A stretch of 64,000 nt of DNA from Filobasidium wieringae. Lineage: Eukaryota > Basidiomycota > Tremellomycetes > Filobasidiales > Filobasidiaceae. Made by a program: the position numbers and the translations under genes. Location of the stretch: positions 276,309 through 340,308 of the forward strand of contig BCIV01000020.1 of NCBI GenBank assembly GCA_001600055.1. Reading direction: 5' to 3'. Positions within the stretch are counted from its first letter, which is position 1; every line of letters begins with the position of its first letter. The notes under the pieces were generated by a model. The model saw nothing but the letters and a program-made list of their open reading frames with translations, was not told the DNA's origin and made no database searches. Positions 45,514 to 57,950 of this stretch are shown here, one piece after another.

Positions 45514-47812
45514 TCAGGCCTTGATCGCACTTTCTCTTTCTGTGTACTCGTCAACGGCGCCTTTCTCTGGTCCTATTTCTTGCTCCAAGTCGGGTGCAGC
45601 GAAACTGCTCGCCTCGTCTAGACCAATCTTGGCTGAGGACTTTCGTCTCCACATGACAGCCGGGCATAGTATCGCTCCTATTTGCGGCGTGTACAGTCAG
45701 AAAACTGACAATCGCATCCGGAGCGAACTCACCAAAGAGACACATCGCAGCTATACCCCAGTACCCCATGCGCAAACCATGGAAGTAACTAGACGGCGGA
45801 AAGTCTGGGTCATCGATTGTCGCAAAGAATCCATTTTTTCTTGCGTCTGATTGCGCTGCATATCGATGGATGATAGTTCCGACCGAAGGACCCAGACCAA
45901 ACCCAAGCTGTACAAAGGTTTGCACTGCAACGAGATGGTTCGTTATCTAAAAGAAGCGACTGTGGGCTTCAGGCCACAACGGAAGCTCACATAGACCAGC
46001 AGCCATTCCATAATCCCGAACTGCGAGCGTGCTAACATAAATACCTCCGGCGGATCCCACTTTGCAATGAGATGTTATCAGCTTCGTAGCCAATCCATTT
46101 CGAGTAAAAACGATCTTACTTCCGTCCGCTCCCATCACAGATAAAGCCATGGCGACAAAAGTATAACCCCAATAACTTGCGTTGACCGGGGCGACCGCCA
46201 GAAGAACTAGCGAGATTCCAGTGGCGGCTGCTCCTCCTGCCAAAAGCCAGTGCACCGGTGTCTTTCCCGCTATAAAGCCTACAAGAACGTTGCATAGAAT
46301 ACCGCTGTACATGAGTTGATTCAATATTGATACTTGGTACTAGATAGCAAATGAAGGTTTACGCAATTGGTCCTGGGAGATACCGGATCTATGGCATAAG
46401 AATCGATGATAAAAGATAACAAAGATAGGTTAGACTAATATGAAACTTACAGCTGTATGTTTTATGCTTAGACGAAGATATTTCTGGAAATATAAGTTCG
46501 AGAGGAACATATATCCGGAATAGCCAGAGAAACAGGTGATCTACGAGCTCGCGATTAGCAATCATCTTCAGCTAGATATCAGTACTTCGATGCATATCAC
46601 TTACTGCGACGATAAATACGGTAGCCACGCCACCTCTATCGGCCAAGAATAAGCTTAGCCTGAGGAGAGGCACGCGGTTTCGCTTGAGCAGGAATCGCTG
46701 CCAGAGAACGAATAGTCCCATAACCACAAAAGACAGAATCAGGAGGACGATGATATCTAAATGCGAGACCTTCGTAAGAGAACTGTTATGTCGAAACCTC
46801 TCGTTCTGAAGGCTTACATGGTGTTCCCCATCCTTTTGAGGCGTCGGGAGCAGCGCTCAAAACGTAGAATAACATGACCAGACTGATCATGATCAGACCG
46901 CTCCCAAGAAAGTCTATCTGGCTGACGATATTGACGTATGGACGGTGATATTCGGGAAGTACCACAAGAACCGCAAGAAAGCAAGCTCCAAGGATTCCAG
47001 CATGGATGAAAAAGAATATCCTCCAATTATCACTGTACAGAATATGTTTGAGTCGCAACCAGTCACAGCACACGAGAGTAACTGACTGACGCCGAGGAGA
47101 ATCCTGCGATAACAGTTGCTAAGCCTGCGCCGGTAGGAAATCCAGCGATGAAGAGAGCAAATACTAGAGAACGTGTAGGACCGGCAGGATAAATGTATTC
47201 TATCATGGCTGGATGAGCAGATTTCAGCACACTCGTCAGCATGGCTGATATAGGTCTCCTATGACCTGTCACTTACTGTATGCGCTTGTCATACCGATCA
47301 CATTTCCTACACCACTCAATCCTCGAATGGCATACACGGCTATTTCCGAGTGAAGAAAGCCCGTGATCAGGACGCCTAATGCAAAGAGGGCGGTACCAAA
47401 TAGGCAACAACGTTTGCCACCTAGCAGGTCAGAGAGTCTACCGGACACGAGAAACAAGCTTCCCTAATTCCAATACAAAATTTTGACTTGATAAGCTACT
47501 ATTTTGCTGTATCTGATCGCTGCTACTTACAACAGGGATGGTCAGACTGCTTGAAACCCACTGCAAGTTGCTATCCGAGATTTTCAGATCCGCCTGCATG
47601 AAAGGGGCAAGTAAGGTGGTGGCACCCACACCACCCATAGCATGAGCGAGTCCGATGAAGATTATTACAGCGCCTTGAACGACAGCTGAAGTTCGGGTGA
47701 GAGGTTTTCGTGGGGGATCATCTGCACCAGCTACTTGACGCGTTTCAGCATCTTCGGATGCTTTCGGCGTTTCATCCGCTGTATCGATCTCGGGCGTTTT
47801 GAGTTCCGCCAT
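45514..47812 (-). CDS. DHA2-type (14-helix) multidrug/H+ antiporter
   Basis: The ATG at 47812 begins a 50-residue acidic cytosolic end, then helix 1 (VIIFIGLAHAMGGVGATTLL). First exons are 47531-47812 and 47277-47463. Landmarks are LQWVSSSLTIPV, GRLSDLLGGKRCCLFG, IRGLSGVGNVIGMTSAY, FALFIAGFPTGAGLATVI and WRIFFFIHAGILGACFLAVL, which place it in the DHA2 family near siderophore and drug exporters. The C-terminal end (GPEKGAVDEYTERE) is hydrophilic and stops at 45514. Many short introns cut the second half (45946-46800), and I did not place each of them. A typical plasma-membrane exporter; the substrate is unknown. Confidence 0.85.
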
Positions 47813-48427
47813 ATCAAGGACGACTCGACAAGGTAGACCTAGTGAACTTGGGGAACCAACGTATGAGCCGAGCGTGTACTAATCTTCAACCTTGCTCAAT
47901 GAGATCTCATTACCTATATATCTTTTATCTCAAGCATCCTTTGCCTGACAAATTGACAAAGGGATGGAAAACGTTCTCTCGCCGGATCACCGCGATAGAA
48001 CAATTCCTGTCGACATAACTACGCGATTATCAGTTTCGTCATTACCCCATAACAACACAATCACCTGAAACCTAAGATTCGCCGTCGATCTCGGTAATGC
48101 CCAAGAAAATATCGTATGAGCTTCTCAAGATCGTTGCTCTTCTCAGCCAAAGCTCCAGCACGCCATTAATTCGAATGCTAAGCTTTTTCGCACGTGTTAT
48201 CAAAGGGTTACCTTTGTATGGCAACACACCCTGTAGAAGCTGTAGAAGCGGTAAACCTAACCGCGATCCCGTAGTCTAAGCTGAGAAGCAGCGAGTGTCA
48301 TGTGAGCTTCTGCCCGGTCCAGTCTATTATATAAGCTGACCGCCCTGAGCCGCCTTTATACTCCCTCTTCCCGCTTCTCGTCTACATCTGAAGGACCGAA
48401 ACACGATTAGCTAAGCAGATCAACGAG
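47813..48427. other. Divergent intergenic region
   Basis: 615 bp upstream of both the transporter (minus) and the small Cys-rich gene (plus). A short plus-strand ORF at 48097-48279 has no supporting features. Confidence 0.5.
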
Positions 48428-48865
48428 ATGCAGGACTTTTACATCTGCCCAACCCATCAGAAACTGCTCGCTCGGGGCCAGAAGTGCCCTGCGCATCAAG
48501 AAGATATCGATCTGATCATCTCTTCTGCAAGATCACGCTCCATTTATGAGAATATGGTAAGCTCGCCGGTTGTACTCTCGATTATTCTATATAAGCTGAG
48601 CTACTATCACTTGGATTAGTCCGATCCTTGCCCTTCGCCCTTTCCCGCTCAAAGTGCCTCAACTGACCCTCGGTTTCACACCGGGATGTTCGTCTGCTCC
48701 TATCTGGACGACTCTGGCTCATGCTGCAAGATATACATCAACCCGACTCTGAAGGAAATGAAAGAGATCGACCGTCTTCTTTCCCTCTCTGCCGATGGAG
48801 GCAATTGTGCGTCAAATGTACTAGCGTTAACTTCTGAGGTAGAACAAGCCGATCAAATCATGTAA
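48428..48865 (+). CDS. Small Cys/His-containing protein of unknown function
   Basis: Two exons, 48428-48556 and 48620-48865, give about 124 residues. The N-terminus has CPTH and CPAH separated by nine residues (C-x2-H-x9-C-x2-H), which could bind one metal ion. The second half has SDPCPSPFP, FVCSYLDD, SGSCCKIYINP and a final Cys, so the protein holds at least eight cysteines. There is no signal peptide. I know no family with this pattern. Splice borders (GTAAGC...GATTAG) and uninterrupted frames support a real gene, but expression evidence would be needed to be sure. Confidence 0.6.
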
Positions 48866-48994
48866 CAATGCAATGCATAATTAACGTTCATGCGTGCCTC
48901 GGATATGAGATCCTTCTATTTCCTTTGCAAATGTAATACAGTAGCGAATCTGTTGTATCCGAAACGTGTGACAAGTCATGATGGTATTGTGATA

Positions 48995-51889
48995 TTAGGA
49001 TAGGTGCAGAGATCGTTTGGAATGTTCGTAAACCTGATGAATTAAGGGACGCACGTGTTAGACTGCTCACAAAAAATCCTTTGAAACAAGCAGAATCACT
49101 CACAACGTAGCTGATAGACACAGCCGGTACCACCTTCGCCAACGTCGGTATCAGACCTTTGTACAACCCAAACCAACCTTCTCTTTTCAGAGTTTGGCTG
49201 AGAACATCCCTGAACCCTGTGTACACCTGTGGATGGCCTGGAGATCCGGAAGCTTGCAATCTGGTTCGTAGCAGGTTGATGGCTATACCGCGACACCATT
49301 GTGTTAACTACGAACCAGCAAGTTTATTTGTCGAACATGCTTACGATAGACGCTGGTCGCTCCGATACTACCAGACAACGCTCCGAAGCACAAGACAGCT
49401 ACAGTTTGAGGTTCATCGAGGCAGAACGATTTGCAGTATGCAATCTTCAATGCCTCGAATGTGCTCATATCAATAGCCGAGTACGGGAACACTCCAATCA
49501 GTCCAAGCTAGTGACGTACAGTGTCAATGGTCAAGAGCGAGAACCACACATCAATTGACTTTCGAGAACTTACTGTCAAACCCCTATAGTACGCTCTCAT
49601 CCCGCCTCTGCGCCACATCGACTTCGCTGTATTCATTAATGCTCCTTCGACAATGTCACCTTTTGTTGTCGGCTTCTCCTTCTTCAGATTACTCTGCAGT
49701 TGTGTTTTCAACGTCTCGACCGGGTAAATCATGAGCTGGGATGTAATCCCTCCGATTCCTCCGGAAATGAATCTGGACGATCCGGATATCTCGGTTTGAT
49801 CGGAAACGTGGTCTACGTATTGGGCAAAGAACCGTTTCTGTGTGAAAGCGATCGTCAGCGGTATGGACCGGGAGCAGGTTCGCACACGAACGCACGGAGA
49901 ACTCATAGGAGAAGAACTTGATGGCCGATTCCTACCAAGATACAAGCAAGCTTAATAATCAATATGGGGATCTGTTAGGGTCAGGAAATAGCTTACCGGG
50001 AAGATTTTGGTCACATTGAGACCATTCCCAACCCAGAATGCTCTCACTCCCCCTCCGTCTCGGTATATCCGTCCGACGGCATCCACCAAGTTGCCTACAC
50101 CTTTACTGCCGTATTTGACCGAGTTCTCAACCAGTCTGCTTGCCATTGTTGAAGGACCCGTCGGTTTGGGTCTAACAATGCCCTCAGGCGGATTGGTGGC
50201 CGTTATGAGGTAGATCTTCAGCCGGTCAAATGGAGCGGTTGCGGTTCTTGACACTGTTGTAACTGTGTTCAGTACCATCTCCTACATGCCTTCGTTCGCG
50301 TGCGACTTACCAGCACCCGCTATTCCACCTGCTAACAAGAACTTCCAAGCAACGTCCGCTCTGATCCCACTGAATCCCTCCTCCTCCTCCTCCTCTTCCT
50401 CATGATCTGCATTTACGGACCTCGTTGTGACGGCGGACTGATTATTGTTGTCGTCATCGTCAGGACATACGGAATGCCCATCCATCAGACTAGCCTCCCG
50501 CTCTTTACAACTGATCATTGCATGCTTTTGATTTCCAGGTGGATGAGGTTTGTGGCCCTCTTCGTTATGCGTTAAAGCGCCTGACGATATATGTGGATGG
50601 TTGTCGCTTGGTGTGCCGGATGAAGATGAAGCCGAAGAACTGCTTGAGGGAACGGGTTTTGGGAAAGACACACTCAAATCGCCATCCATATTCAAACGAG
50701 CTGCGCCTCTGCCATCGTAAGCTCGTTTCCTTACTTGGTAGTCTATTTGTATAGCTGTTTAGTGAGATCCACACTACTGCGTTCTCTGAAGCGCAGGACC
50801 TACACTTGAATATCTCCGCTACACTCGCTCGCCTAGGCAAAAGCAACAGAAAATCCCGGAATTCCGCAAAGTCTACGTATGCTCCTTCTTTCTCTAGCCT
50901 TTCTTTTTCCCGTTTTTGCTCTTGACTCAAAGCTAACCGACATTCAGGTGTCGAAGTTGGGGAAGACGAAGATAAGAAGTGCAAGAAGTCGTTTAAAGTC
51001 GAATCAGTCATTTGAATTCCTGTCGAAACGGCATAGTTGTGTTAGTGACAAGGTATTGGAGACACAATCACAGTCACCTACCACTTCGACCCAATGCCCC
51101 TCGCAAGTCCCGCTGATCTAGTCTGCCGTCACCATCTACGTCCAAGTCACAAAATATCTCCCATAATTGCTCCTCCTGGTCCCACAGGAATTTTCGGAAG
51201 TCCTTCCATTTAATACCCTTCTTTCCTGTTGTAGAGGCCGTTACAGAGGTGTTCGGCGAAACAGAGTTGTTCGATGTAGCGGACGTTATGGTTAATTGCG
51301 CATTTGGATCTGGCAGATCATCTGCACCTCCCCATAACCTGGCTCCTTCCCTTTCTTCCAACGAGATCCTGCGGCTCAATTCTTCTTCATATAATCTCCT
51401 CAACCTTTCCACTCTCTCGGGGCTTAGAGTGCCCACTGTTCCTTGTCCTGGCAGATGCATAAGGCTGGTCGGTGTTGGACCACGAGTTGGAGCAGGAAGA
51501 TTTGGGAGAGACGACCATAACGCATGCAATTTAGCAGCTCGAACGGATGGACCTTCGGCTCTTCGGAAGTCTGCGAGAGAGGCTCGAGAGCGTCTACTAT
51601 TAGATGGTCCTGCATCTGGCGAGGAAAGAAAGAGATCTGGAGGTGGGGGTCCGCGAAGCGATGAAGGGGGAACATAGGAGGATGGCTGGTCCGAGAGTCG
51701 AGATTCGAGTAGAGACGGTCGAGGAGAAGTCGATTCACTAGCCTTACGTGAATTGGGATCTATCGCATGCTCTAGGTTCTTTCCGAACTCCTTCGTTTTG
51801 AATTCCTTATCTGCAAGTGATTTGAAGGGATTCGGAAGTGATGTCGATGTTGAACCATCTTTCCCCGTGTTACTGTGTTCACTAGACAT
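48995..51889 (-). CDS. SAL1: Calcium-dependent mitochondrial ATP-Mg/Pi carrier (Sal1/SCaMC type)
   Basis: The protein combines an N-terminal calcium-sensing half with a C-terminal mitochondrial carrier that exchanges ATP-Mg for phosphate across the inner membrane. The ATG at 51889 starts a long Ser/Pro-rich region. A canonical EF-hand loop follows (DLDVDGDGRLDQ), then a second hand of which FAEFRDFLLLL is visible. A Ser/Asp/Glu-rich linker with poly-Asp and poly-Glu runs leads to the carrier, which has all three repeats: APFDRLKIYL, YPVETLKTQLQ and YPINLLRTRLQ. The end is SYVVYEHSKRSLHLS. About eight introns divide the gene. The N-terminal extension is longer than in animal SCaMC proteins. 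The identity is secure, although some middle exon borders are approximate. Confidence 0.92.
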
Positions 51890-52521
51890 AGTGCCATACG
51901 AGCTCTTCCAAATTTTTAGACTTATATATGTCTTGCGCAATAGCTGCCGTTCCCACAGGCGTTCTTGCAGACCTCTATTTCAGCTGAATTATCCTCCTGA
52001 TTATTGGCGGGTTTAATCGGCTCTACTTGGCACGCGACTTGTTCACAATCTCACTGGTCCTCCTCGAGACAGTAAAGTAGCAGGTTTCTATTAGTTCCTA
52101 CTTCTTCTATCGCTGCGATGATCCAGTAGTTCTCCAGGTTGATCCAGTCGGCCGGTTGTTGCAGCGACAATCCCCTAATTGCGTAAACCTTTGTCGTGTT
52201 GCGGTAACAATAGCTAACGATGAGCTACCTCCTTCCTAGCTGTCAGAGCTTTCAGTGCAGTTTCGAGTTTACTAAGACTACAACAGGTAATGTCAAGCAA
52301 TATATCTGGAGCAGCAAGGATCGAAAGCTGAACGCTCAGAATGTAATTGCAACAAAGCTGCATGACCAACGTAAGTTGAGCGTAGACTTCAGGCAGACCA
52401 GCTCGCTACTTAGTAGGCATGGATATGTGTGAGATGTTGAACGGTGGACGCAACAAATCGCTTGTTGAATAATGCTCCATGCCAGCATACAACGATATAT
52501 TACAGGCCTAACAGGATATGT
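51890..52521. other. Intergenic region SAL1-MPE1
   Basis: 632 bp between two minus-strand genes; it contains the SAL1 promoter and the MPE1 3' flank. A plus-strand ORF at 52220-52432 has an ATG but no recognisable features. Confidence 0.5.
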
Positions 52522-55059
52522 CTATTGTCTAGTATGTTTGTGCATTGGTCCCCCCAGCTCATCCCCTCTTCGCTTCATTCCTCCTGCGGTTGCTTGGTGT
52601 GAGACTTGTGAAAGCGAAGGCGACTGCTGCCTTGCTAGATTCTGTTGCTGATGTGGTTGCTGCATATGGGTTTGCTGAGCCAAAGGCGAACCCATCATAC
52701 CGTTCATACCCATCATGCCGTTCATGCCCATCCCCATGCCCATCCCCATCATACCGAACTGCGCCAAGCAGGTCTGAACCATGTTCAATTGATTTTGAAG
52801 CTGCATTCGCATAGGTGGCGGTAATTGCGGGTTTTGCAGTGTCATCATGATCTACTCGAAACATCGGAGTATAAGCGTGTGCGAGAGGAAGGTGGAAAGT
52901 CTTCAGGCTTACCTGGGCGGCTTGCGCTTGCATCTGCATCATAGGGTCCATTCCCATATTCATTCCGCTCATCCCGTTCATCCCATTCATACCTCCCATC
53001 ATACCCATCATGTTCATCATATTCATCATGTTCATCCGCATCGCTGGATCAATGTTGTCTTGTCCCTGAGCACCGTTGTCGCTAATGTTGTTCGCGTTCT
53101 GATCTTTCTCAGAGTCTGGTTGGGCCTGCTCGGAAGAACTCGCCGGACCAGCTGCTTCTGGATCAGACGATACATCAGGCTTTAACTCTGGCTCTTCCGA
53201 TTTTGCTTTTGTAGACTACAAAAATGTATCCTTTAGAACAAAGGAGGTAGAATGACGCACTTCACAAGAGACGCTACGCACCTTGTTGTCGTTATCTTCT
53301 ACTGTGACCTTGGGCTTATCGTTGCCCTCCTCTTCCTCCTCGATCGCGTCACGCTCCTTTTTCCTCCGGTCAACCTCACCTTCGATGAAACTACTGACCT
53401 CTTCCTTTACTGTCTCATCGACTTTGACCTTTTTCAAACTGGATATCTTGCTCTCACAAGAAGGACAGACAAAGTCATTGTCCAGCAAGTGATTGTGAAT
53501 GCATTCTTCACAGTAAAGCGTTTGGCAGCAGGGAGTTCGGCAAGGGGTATGTAGCAGTCGAGTACACACTGGACACGTGAGATGTGCCGGAAGTACGAAC
53601 CCTCCAGCACCTCCGTTAACGGAGTCGGAGGTGAAGCTCAGCAAGTCACCAGCGGTGAGAGCTTTAGGCTTTGTCGTCCGCTTCCATGTCTGACGATCGG
53701 GCTGTACAGTTACGAAGGATCCGTCTCCGGTGATCATCACCGTTCCATTCGCTCCTGGACCTACGCCGAGATTATCATCATCTGCAGAGTCAGCAGGTTT
53801 CTCGACCGTCTTCAAGAAAGATTTAGGAATTCCCGTCGTTCGCTTGAAACGAGGTTTGCCTTCGAAGTCAGGATTCTCATTTGTTGGGCAGGCCTGGATC
53901 CAATGTCCTATAGGTGACAACTCCATTAGTCTCCATTTCATACTGACGGGCATAGAACCCTCTTTCTCACCTTTCGAACCACAACGGAAACAGATATAAC
54001 CGGGTGGGGGTTCTTTGTCTGGGTTCATCATGTATTGCCAGTTACTATTAGAGACACCTGGAGGTGGTCCAGTCCCCGACCAATTCGGATCAACTGACCG
54101 GGGTGGCATGGATGCACCGCCCCGACCTCGGAAGGAACCTCTACCGGCACCTTGTACACGTGTTTGACTGAATATCGAGAATAAAGCACAAAATTGTCAG
54201 TAACATTGAATGTAGTGTAAATGCTTTGGCAAACAAGATATCGAAGGTGAGAGGACGTCGGATTACCGAATCAAACCGATGACATCATCCAGACCACAAC
54301 ATAGTATAGAGGTCACGCCCATGTATCCATACAAAATGTTGCTCAGAGGATAGAAGGGTAAGAAATTCTGACACTAACTGTGATAGTACTTCATGCGTTT
54401 GCTCCCATTGATTACTCGTTTCGTTGAAGAACGCTGCTAGTCGAGCTTCCTCTTCCGTCGCAGGTGGCGCTGCTGGCTCCTGTAACACGACACCTCGACG
54501 ATTAGCATTTGCTGATGACCATCCATTCTGAAGACGAGAACTTACAGATGATTCGGCCTTGTCCAAACGGAGAGTCATGTTGCCCTTAGCTCCCATCCCA
54601 CCGCCTCGACCTAGTCCTCCCATACCGCGTTTGTTCATTAACTCTTCTCTAGAGCTCTGCTCCACTCTCCGATCTACGAGATCGTCCCTACCACCGATAG
54701 CTGCGGATGTACCAGCTATATACCGGGAAGCATTGCCAGTCTTAGATTTAGGGTTTGGGGCGATACGGCGGATAATCAGCGAAGTCGACCGTGGGATTTG
54801 ATGGTGATCGTCCGTCAGGACTGGTCATCCCAGGGTAGACGGACGATTAGTAACAATGACCAGGCTACTCGTTTGACGGTGCAAACTAACCTTCTTTACT
54901 GCTGGCATCCGTTACGCTCAGATCGAAATCCCGCCCTGAGCCCATTTTGGTCTGCAGCATGACTTCTTTTTTTACGTCGAAGACGGAGATATGAGTTCCA
55001 TCAAACGTAAGACGAGATTCAGTCGACTGATGAGGGAATTTGTAGAAGATTGTAGACAT
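52522..55059 (-). CDS. MPE1: Mpe1/RBBP6-type subunit of the mRNA cleavage and polyadenylation factor
   Basis: The start MSTIFYKFPHQ opens the ubiquitin-like DWNN domain (to about residue 90: RLTFDGTHISVFDVKKEV, then LTDDHHQIPRSTSLIIRRI). A Gly/Arg-rich part follows, then a CCHC zinc knuckle (CFRCGSKGHWIQACP, completed across an intron) and a RING/U-box-like finger (CPVCTRLLHTPCRTPCC, CEECIHNHLLDNDFVCPSC). Mpe1 links ubiquitin signalling to pre-mRNA 3'-end processing in CPF. The C-terminal about 150 residues are unusual: two methionine/glycine/asparagine-rich tracts near 52720-52760 and 52925-53040, then QQPHQQQN and a basic end. The first intron (GTTAGT...GACCAG) restores the DWNN domain. Confidence 0.94.
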
Positions 55060-56709
55060 GGTCCGCAAAGTTTGTAAGGTCCTAGCGGATTTTTGTGTGT
55101 TTCAGAAGAATCGCCTTTCAACTATATGACGGCAAATAACAATCGTCGTTTTGGCCGACCAGATGAAAGCCTAAGCTTATCGCTCGTGCTCTGTACTTTA
55201 TTCCCAACGTCTTCGTTAGCGACGCTTCGCTTGTTCTGGCAAAGGGCAATCGAACTTCGGTCTCAATGAACGAAATCGTATATTATGAGAACAGTATCTT
55301 TTTTTTGTCTCCGGGATACGAAGCAAACAAGTGGCAAGTGGTCCAAGTAGGTGTTGGAGAATTCTCGAATGCGAGAAGACTTTAGTATAGACCAGAGGTG
55401 TGTCGCAGTAATGAGATGCTTGTCATCCCATAGAAAGCTCGAAGATCAGTAAGAGCGTATCAATACGTGACAGATACCCTTTCATTCAGGGGATTTCCGC
55501 TTTCTCACGCGTTTCGCCTTGCGAAGTCGTTTCCTTTCTGATCTGGCGTAGATTGTGTTACACTGCATGATCAACCTGGGATCAGCTCAGCAGTCAGCAG
55601 CCTGATGAAGAGACACCTAACAGAAGACGGATATGGTGAGAGCAGCCGAATGTCAATTAACATTATATTTCAAATCAAATGCAGGATTAACCTCTTGTGC
55701 TTTTGGTGTAGTGGTTATGTGCCACGACAAGGTACGATGATCTCAAGAGGAGACACTCCCGCGCTCGATCGAACCGGTTGGTGTGTATCCTTTTTGCCGA
55801 ACAGTTTGCCTCTCTACCCTCCGGTATCTGGCCTTATGTCTGAACCGTTTGGCCTGAGCATAAGACTTTTTTGGTCTGCTAGGATACGATTGAGGACAAA
55901 CGCCGCGAAACAGAACATCAATACGGCGAAAAAGAGACACAATACCTGCAGTGATTGTGGAAGTGATCGCGTTGCCAGGGCATGGAACCTCCCGATTGAC
56001 CACAAGCCGCATCGATGAATCGGTGTAGAAACTCTTCACGGCCTAAATATTCCGTGTCGCATTATGTGTGCACTCTGGTTTATTCGCAGGTGTCTAACGT
56101 ATTGTAAGGTCTTGTGTCGTGCTTTGCGCGGAGAAACGCCGATTGGGATCGAAACAATGTCGGTGGTTATCCCACGGCCAAGGAGGTCCCATATCGGACC
56201 TCTACGAAGCAACGATACAGCCCCTACATGACCACAGAAGTCGCAGTGATGGGGTGTACTCCCTAAATCCAGCAGTCATCCAGCGCATTGTCTCAGGTCT
56301 ATCCTGGTTGCCACTCGCCTCCATGTGTCCCTAGAACTTCCTCCGAATAACCACATGACCTGACCGGGTTTTCTACCCCAGCAAGATAAAGATCGACATG
56401 CAAGCTCAGCCACTTGATTTCCCGGATCTGAAACCGCCACTCACCAATTGCGGTTGACAAGGCGAAACACTAGATATGATAAGCTCCCCATCACGTGATG
56501 TCGTTTTATCGGAGCTTTCGGATCAAGCCGAGTCATCGGAAATGTTGTTCAGCTATCTACTAAAAAGTGCGGCTGTCGCTGCCTTCAATTGACATTCAGA
56601 GAGATCTCGAGTTATACGAGATACTGCTAGCCATACAAGTGGAAGCTTTCCTCCTCTCGCAAAATTTACGACGATCAACGACATATATCAAGTGCTGCAC
56701 GATATTACC
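55060..56709. other. Long intergenic region MPE1 / second dehydrogenase
   Basis: About 1650 bp between divergent genes. ORFs at 55605-56018 (plus) and 55743-56039 (minus) show no known features. Box A- and box B-like sequences at about 55705 and 55769 with a T5 run at 55791 do not fold into a tRNA. A CACGTG palindrome lies at 56490. Confidence 0.5.
56490..56499. promoter_or_regulatory. CACGTG palindrome before the second dehydrogenase
   Basis: ATCACGTGAT lies 211 bp upstream of the ATG at 56710. It resembles the two GTCACGTGAC sites elsewhere in the window. Confidence 0.45.
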
Positions 56710-57950
56710 ATGACGATATCTTTCGACAAACCTGTGGTCTACATGCCTGCACCATTCACCCGCGAGGTGATTATACGGTCCTGGATCCTCCTATATCCCT
56801 GAATGTCACTGAAACCGCTCCATATGCAGGCCATTGCATATGCTAAGCAGAAATTCCAGTTATTGCAACCGGGAGACCTGCCGGAGGAAGAGATCCTGGC
56901 AAAAGCCGAGGGGATTCGTGAGCTCGGTTCAATTTCTAGATGTGGATAAATTCGCTAACCGGCAACATTCGCTACCTTCATATAGTTTGCAGAATATATA
57001 AAGTAACCAGATCAGTTGTAGAGAGATCGCCCAACCTCAAGATCATATCACGAAACGGCGTCGGGTACGATTCTATCGACAAAGAAGCTTGTATGGAACG
57101 TGGAATCACCGTCACAAACATGCCTGGCACTAACTCTCAAGCGGTAGCCGAGGTTTGTCTTACTAGATGATTCCTCCGAGGCGTATGCTGTGCTCATCAT
57201 CGTCAATACCTCAGTTGACAGTCACTATGGCCCTTTCTCTGCTCCGAAGAGTACCGGAAATCACAGCCAGGAATAGGGAAGGAGAGACGATAGCTTCCAT
57301 TCAAGCAATCGCACCAGGTTTACACGGAAAGACCCTGGGTCTGATAGGGATGGGCGATATTGCCCGGGAAACCGCAAAGATCTTCCACGTAAGCTGTCTC
57401 TTAACGACAATGTATGTAGATGCACAAAGTTCATTGAGGCGTCCCATTTATATAGTACGGATTCGCTTGCAAGCTCATTGTCTTCTCCCCAACTTCCCCT
57501 ACGACTCGATGGACGTCAGACGATTTGTCTGGCACCATCCCTCACACCCGCGTTGATAGCCTTGAAGACCTACTGCCTCAGGTCGACATTCTCTCGATTC
57601 ATTGCCCTTACACTTCTCAGACTCGCAACCTCATATCAGCCAAAGAATTCCGCCTCATGCGTAAAAGCTCTATCATCCTTAACACCGCACGTGGCGGAAT
57701 CATCGACGAAGATGATCTTTTCGAAGCGCTACAATCTGACGAGATTGCAGGGGCGGGTATAGACGTTTGGACAATTGAGCCGCCTACTAAAGATATGCAT
57801 GGAAGGTTCTTCGGATTGAAGAATTGTATCGCGCTTCCACATCTCGGCGGATCAACCGAAGAAGCTCAAAGGTTGGGCTGCATGGGCGCAGTGGATATCG
57901 TGTCGGACTACCTATCGGGGAAAGGGGCGGCACGCAATAGGGTGTATTGA
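56710..57950 (+). CDS. D-isomer-specific 2-hydroxyacid dehydrogenase (second copy)
   Basis: Five exons (56710-56766, 56830-56917, 56986-57152, 57215-57388, 57456-57950) give 326 residues. MTISFDKPVVYMPAPFTRE and the next exon form the substrate lobe. Then follow SRNGVGYDSIDKEACMERG, TNMPGTNSQAVAELTVTMAL, the Rossmann motif TLGLIGMGDIARETA, and the catalytic residues: Arg in LNTARGG, Glu in TIEPPT and His in PHLGGST. It is 326 residues against 331 for the copy at 13657-14935, but the two share only family-level motifs, so they are distant paralogues rather than a recent duplication. It stands alone, away from the cluster, and lacks the CGGA-N5-TCCG site. Confidence 0.9.

Noticed and set aside
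52220..52432. 70-residue plus-strand ORF
   Set aside because: It begins with ATG but has no recognisable features and no splice partners. It could be chance.
55695..55800. A box- and B box-like elements followed by a T5 run
   Set aside because: The spacing is plausible but D, anticodon and acceptor stems do not pair. At most a decayed tRNA or tRNA-derived element.
55605..56039. Overlapping ORFs on both strands, one with a hydrophobic segment
   Set aside because: Neither frame can be extended by good splice sites, and no family is recognisable.
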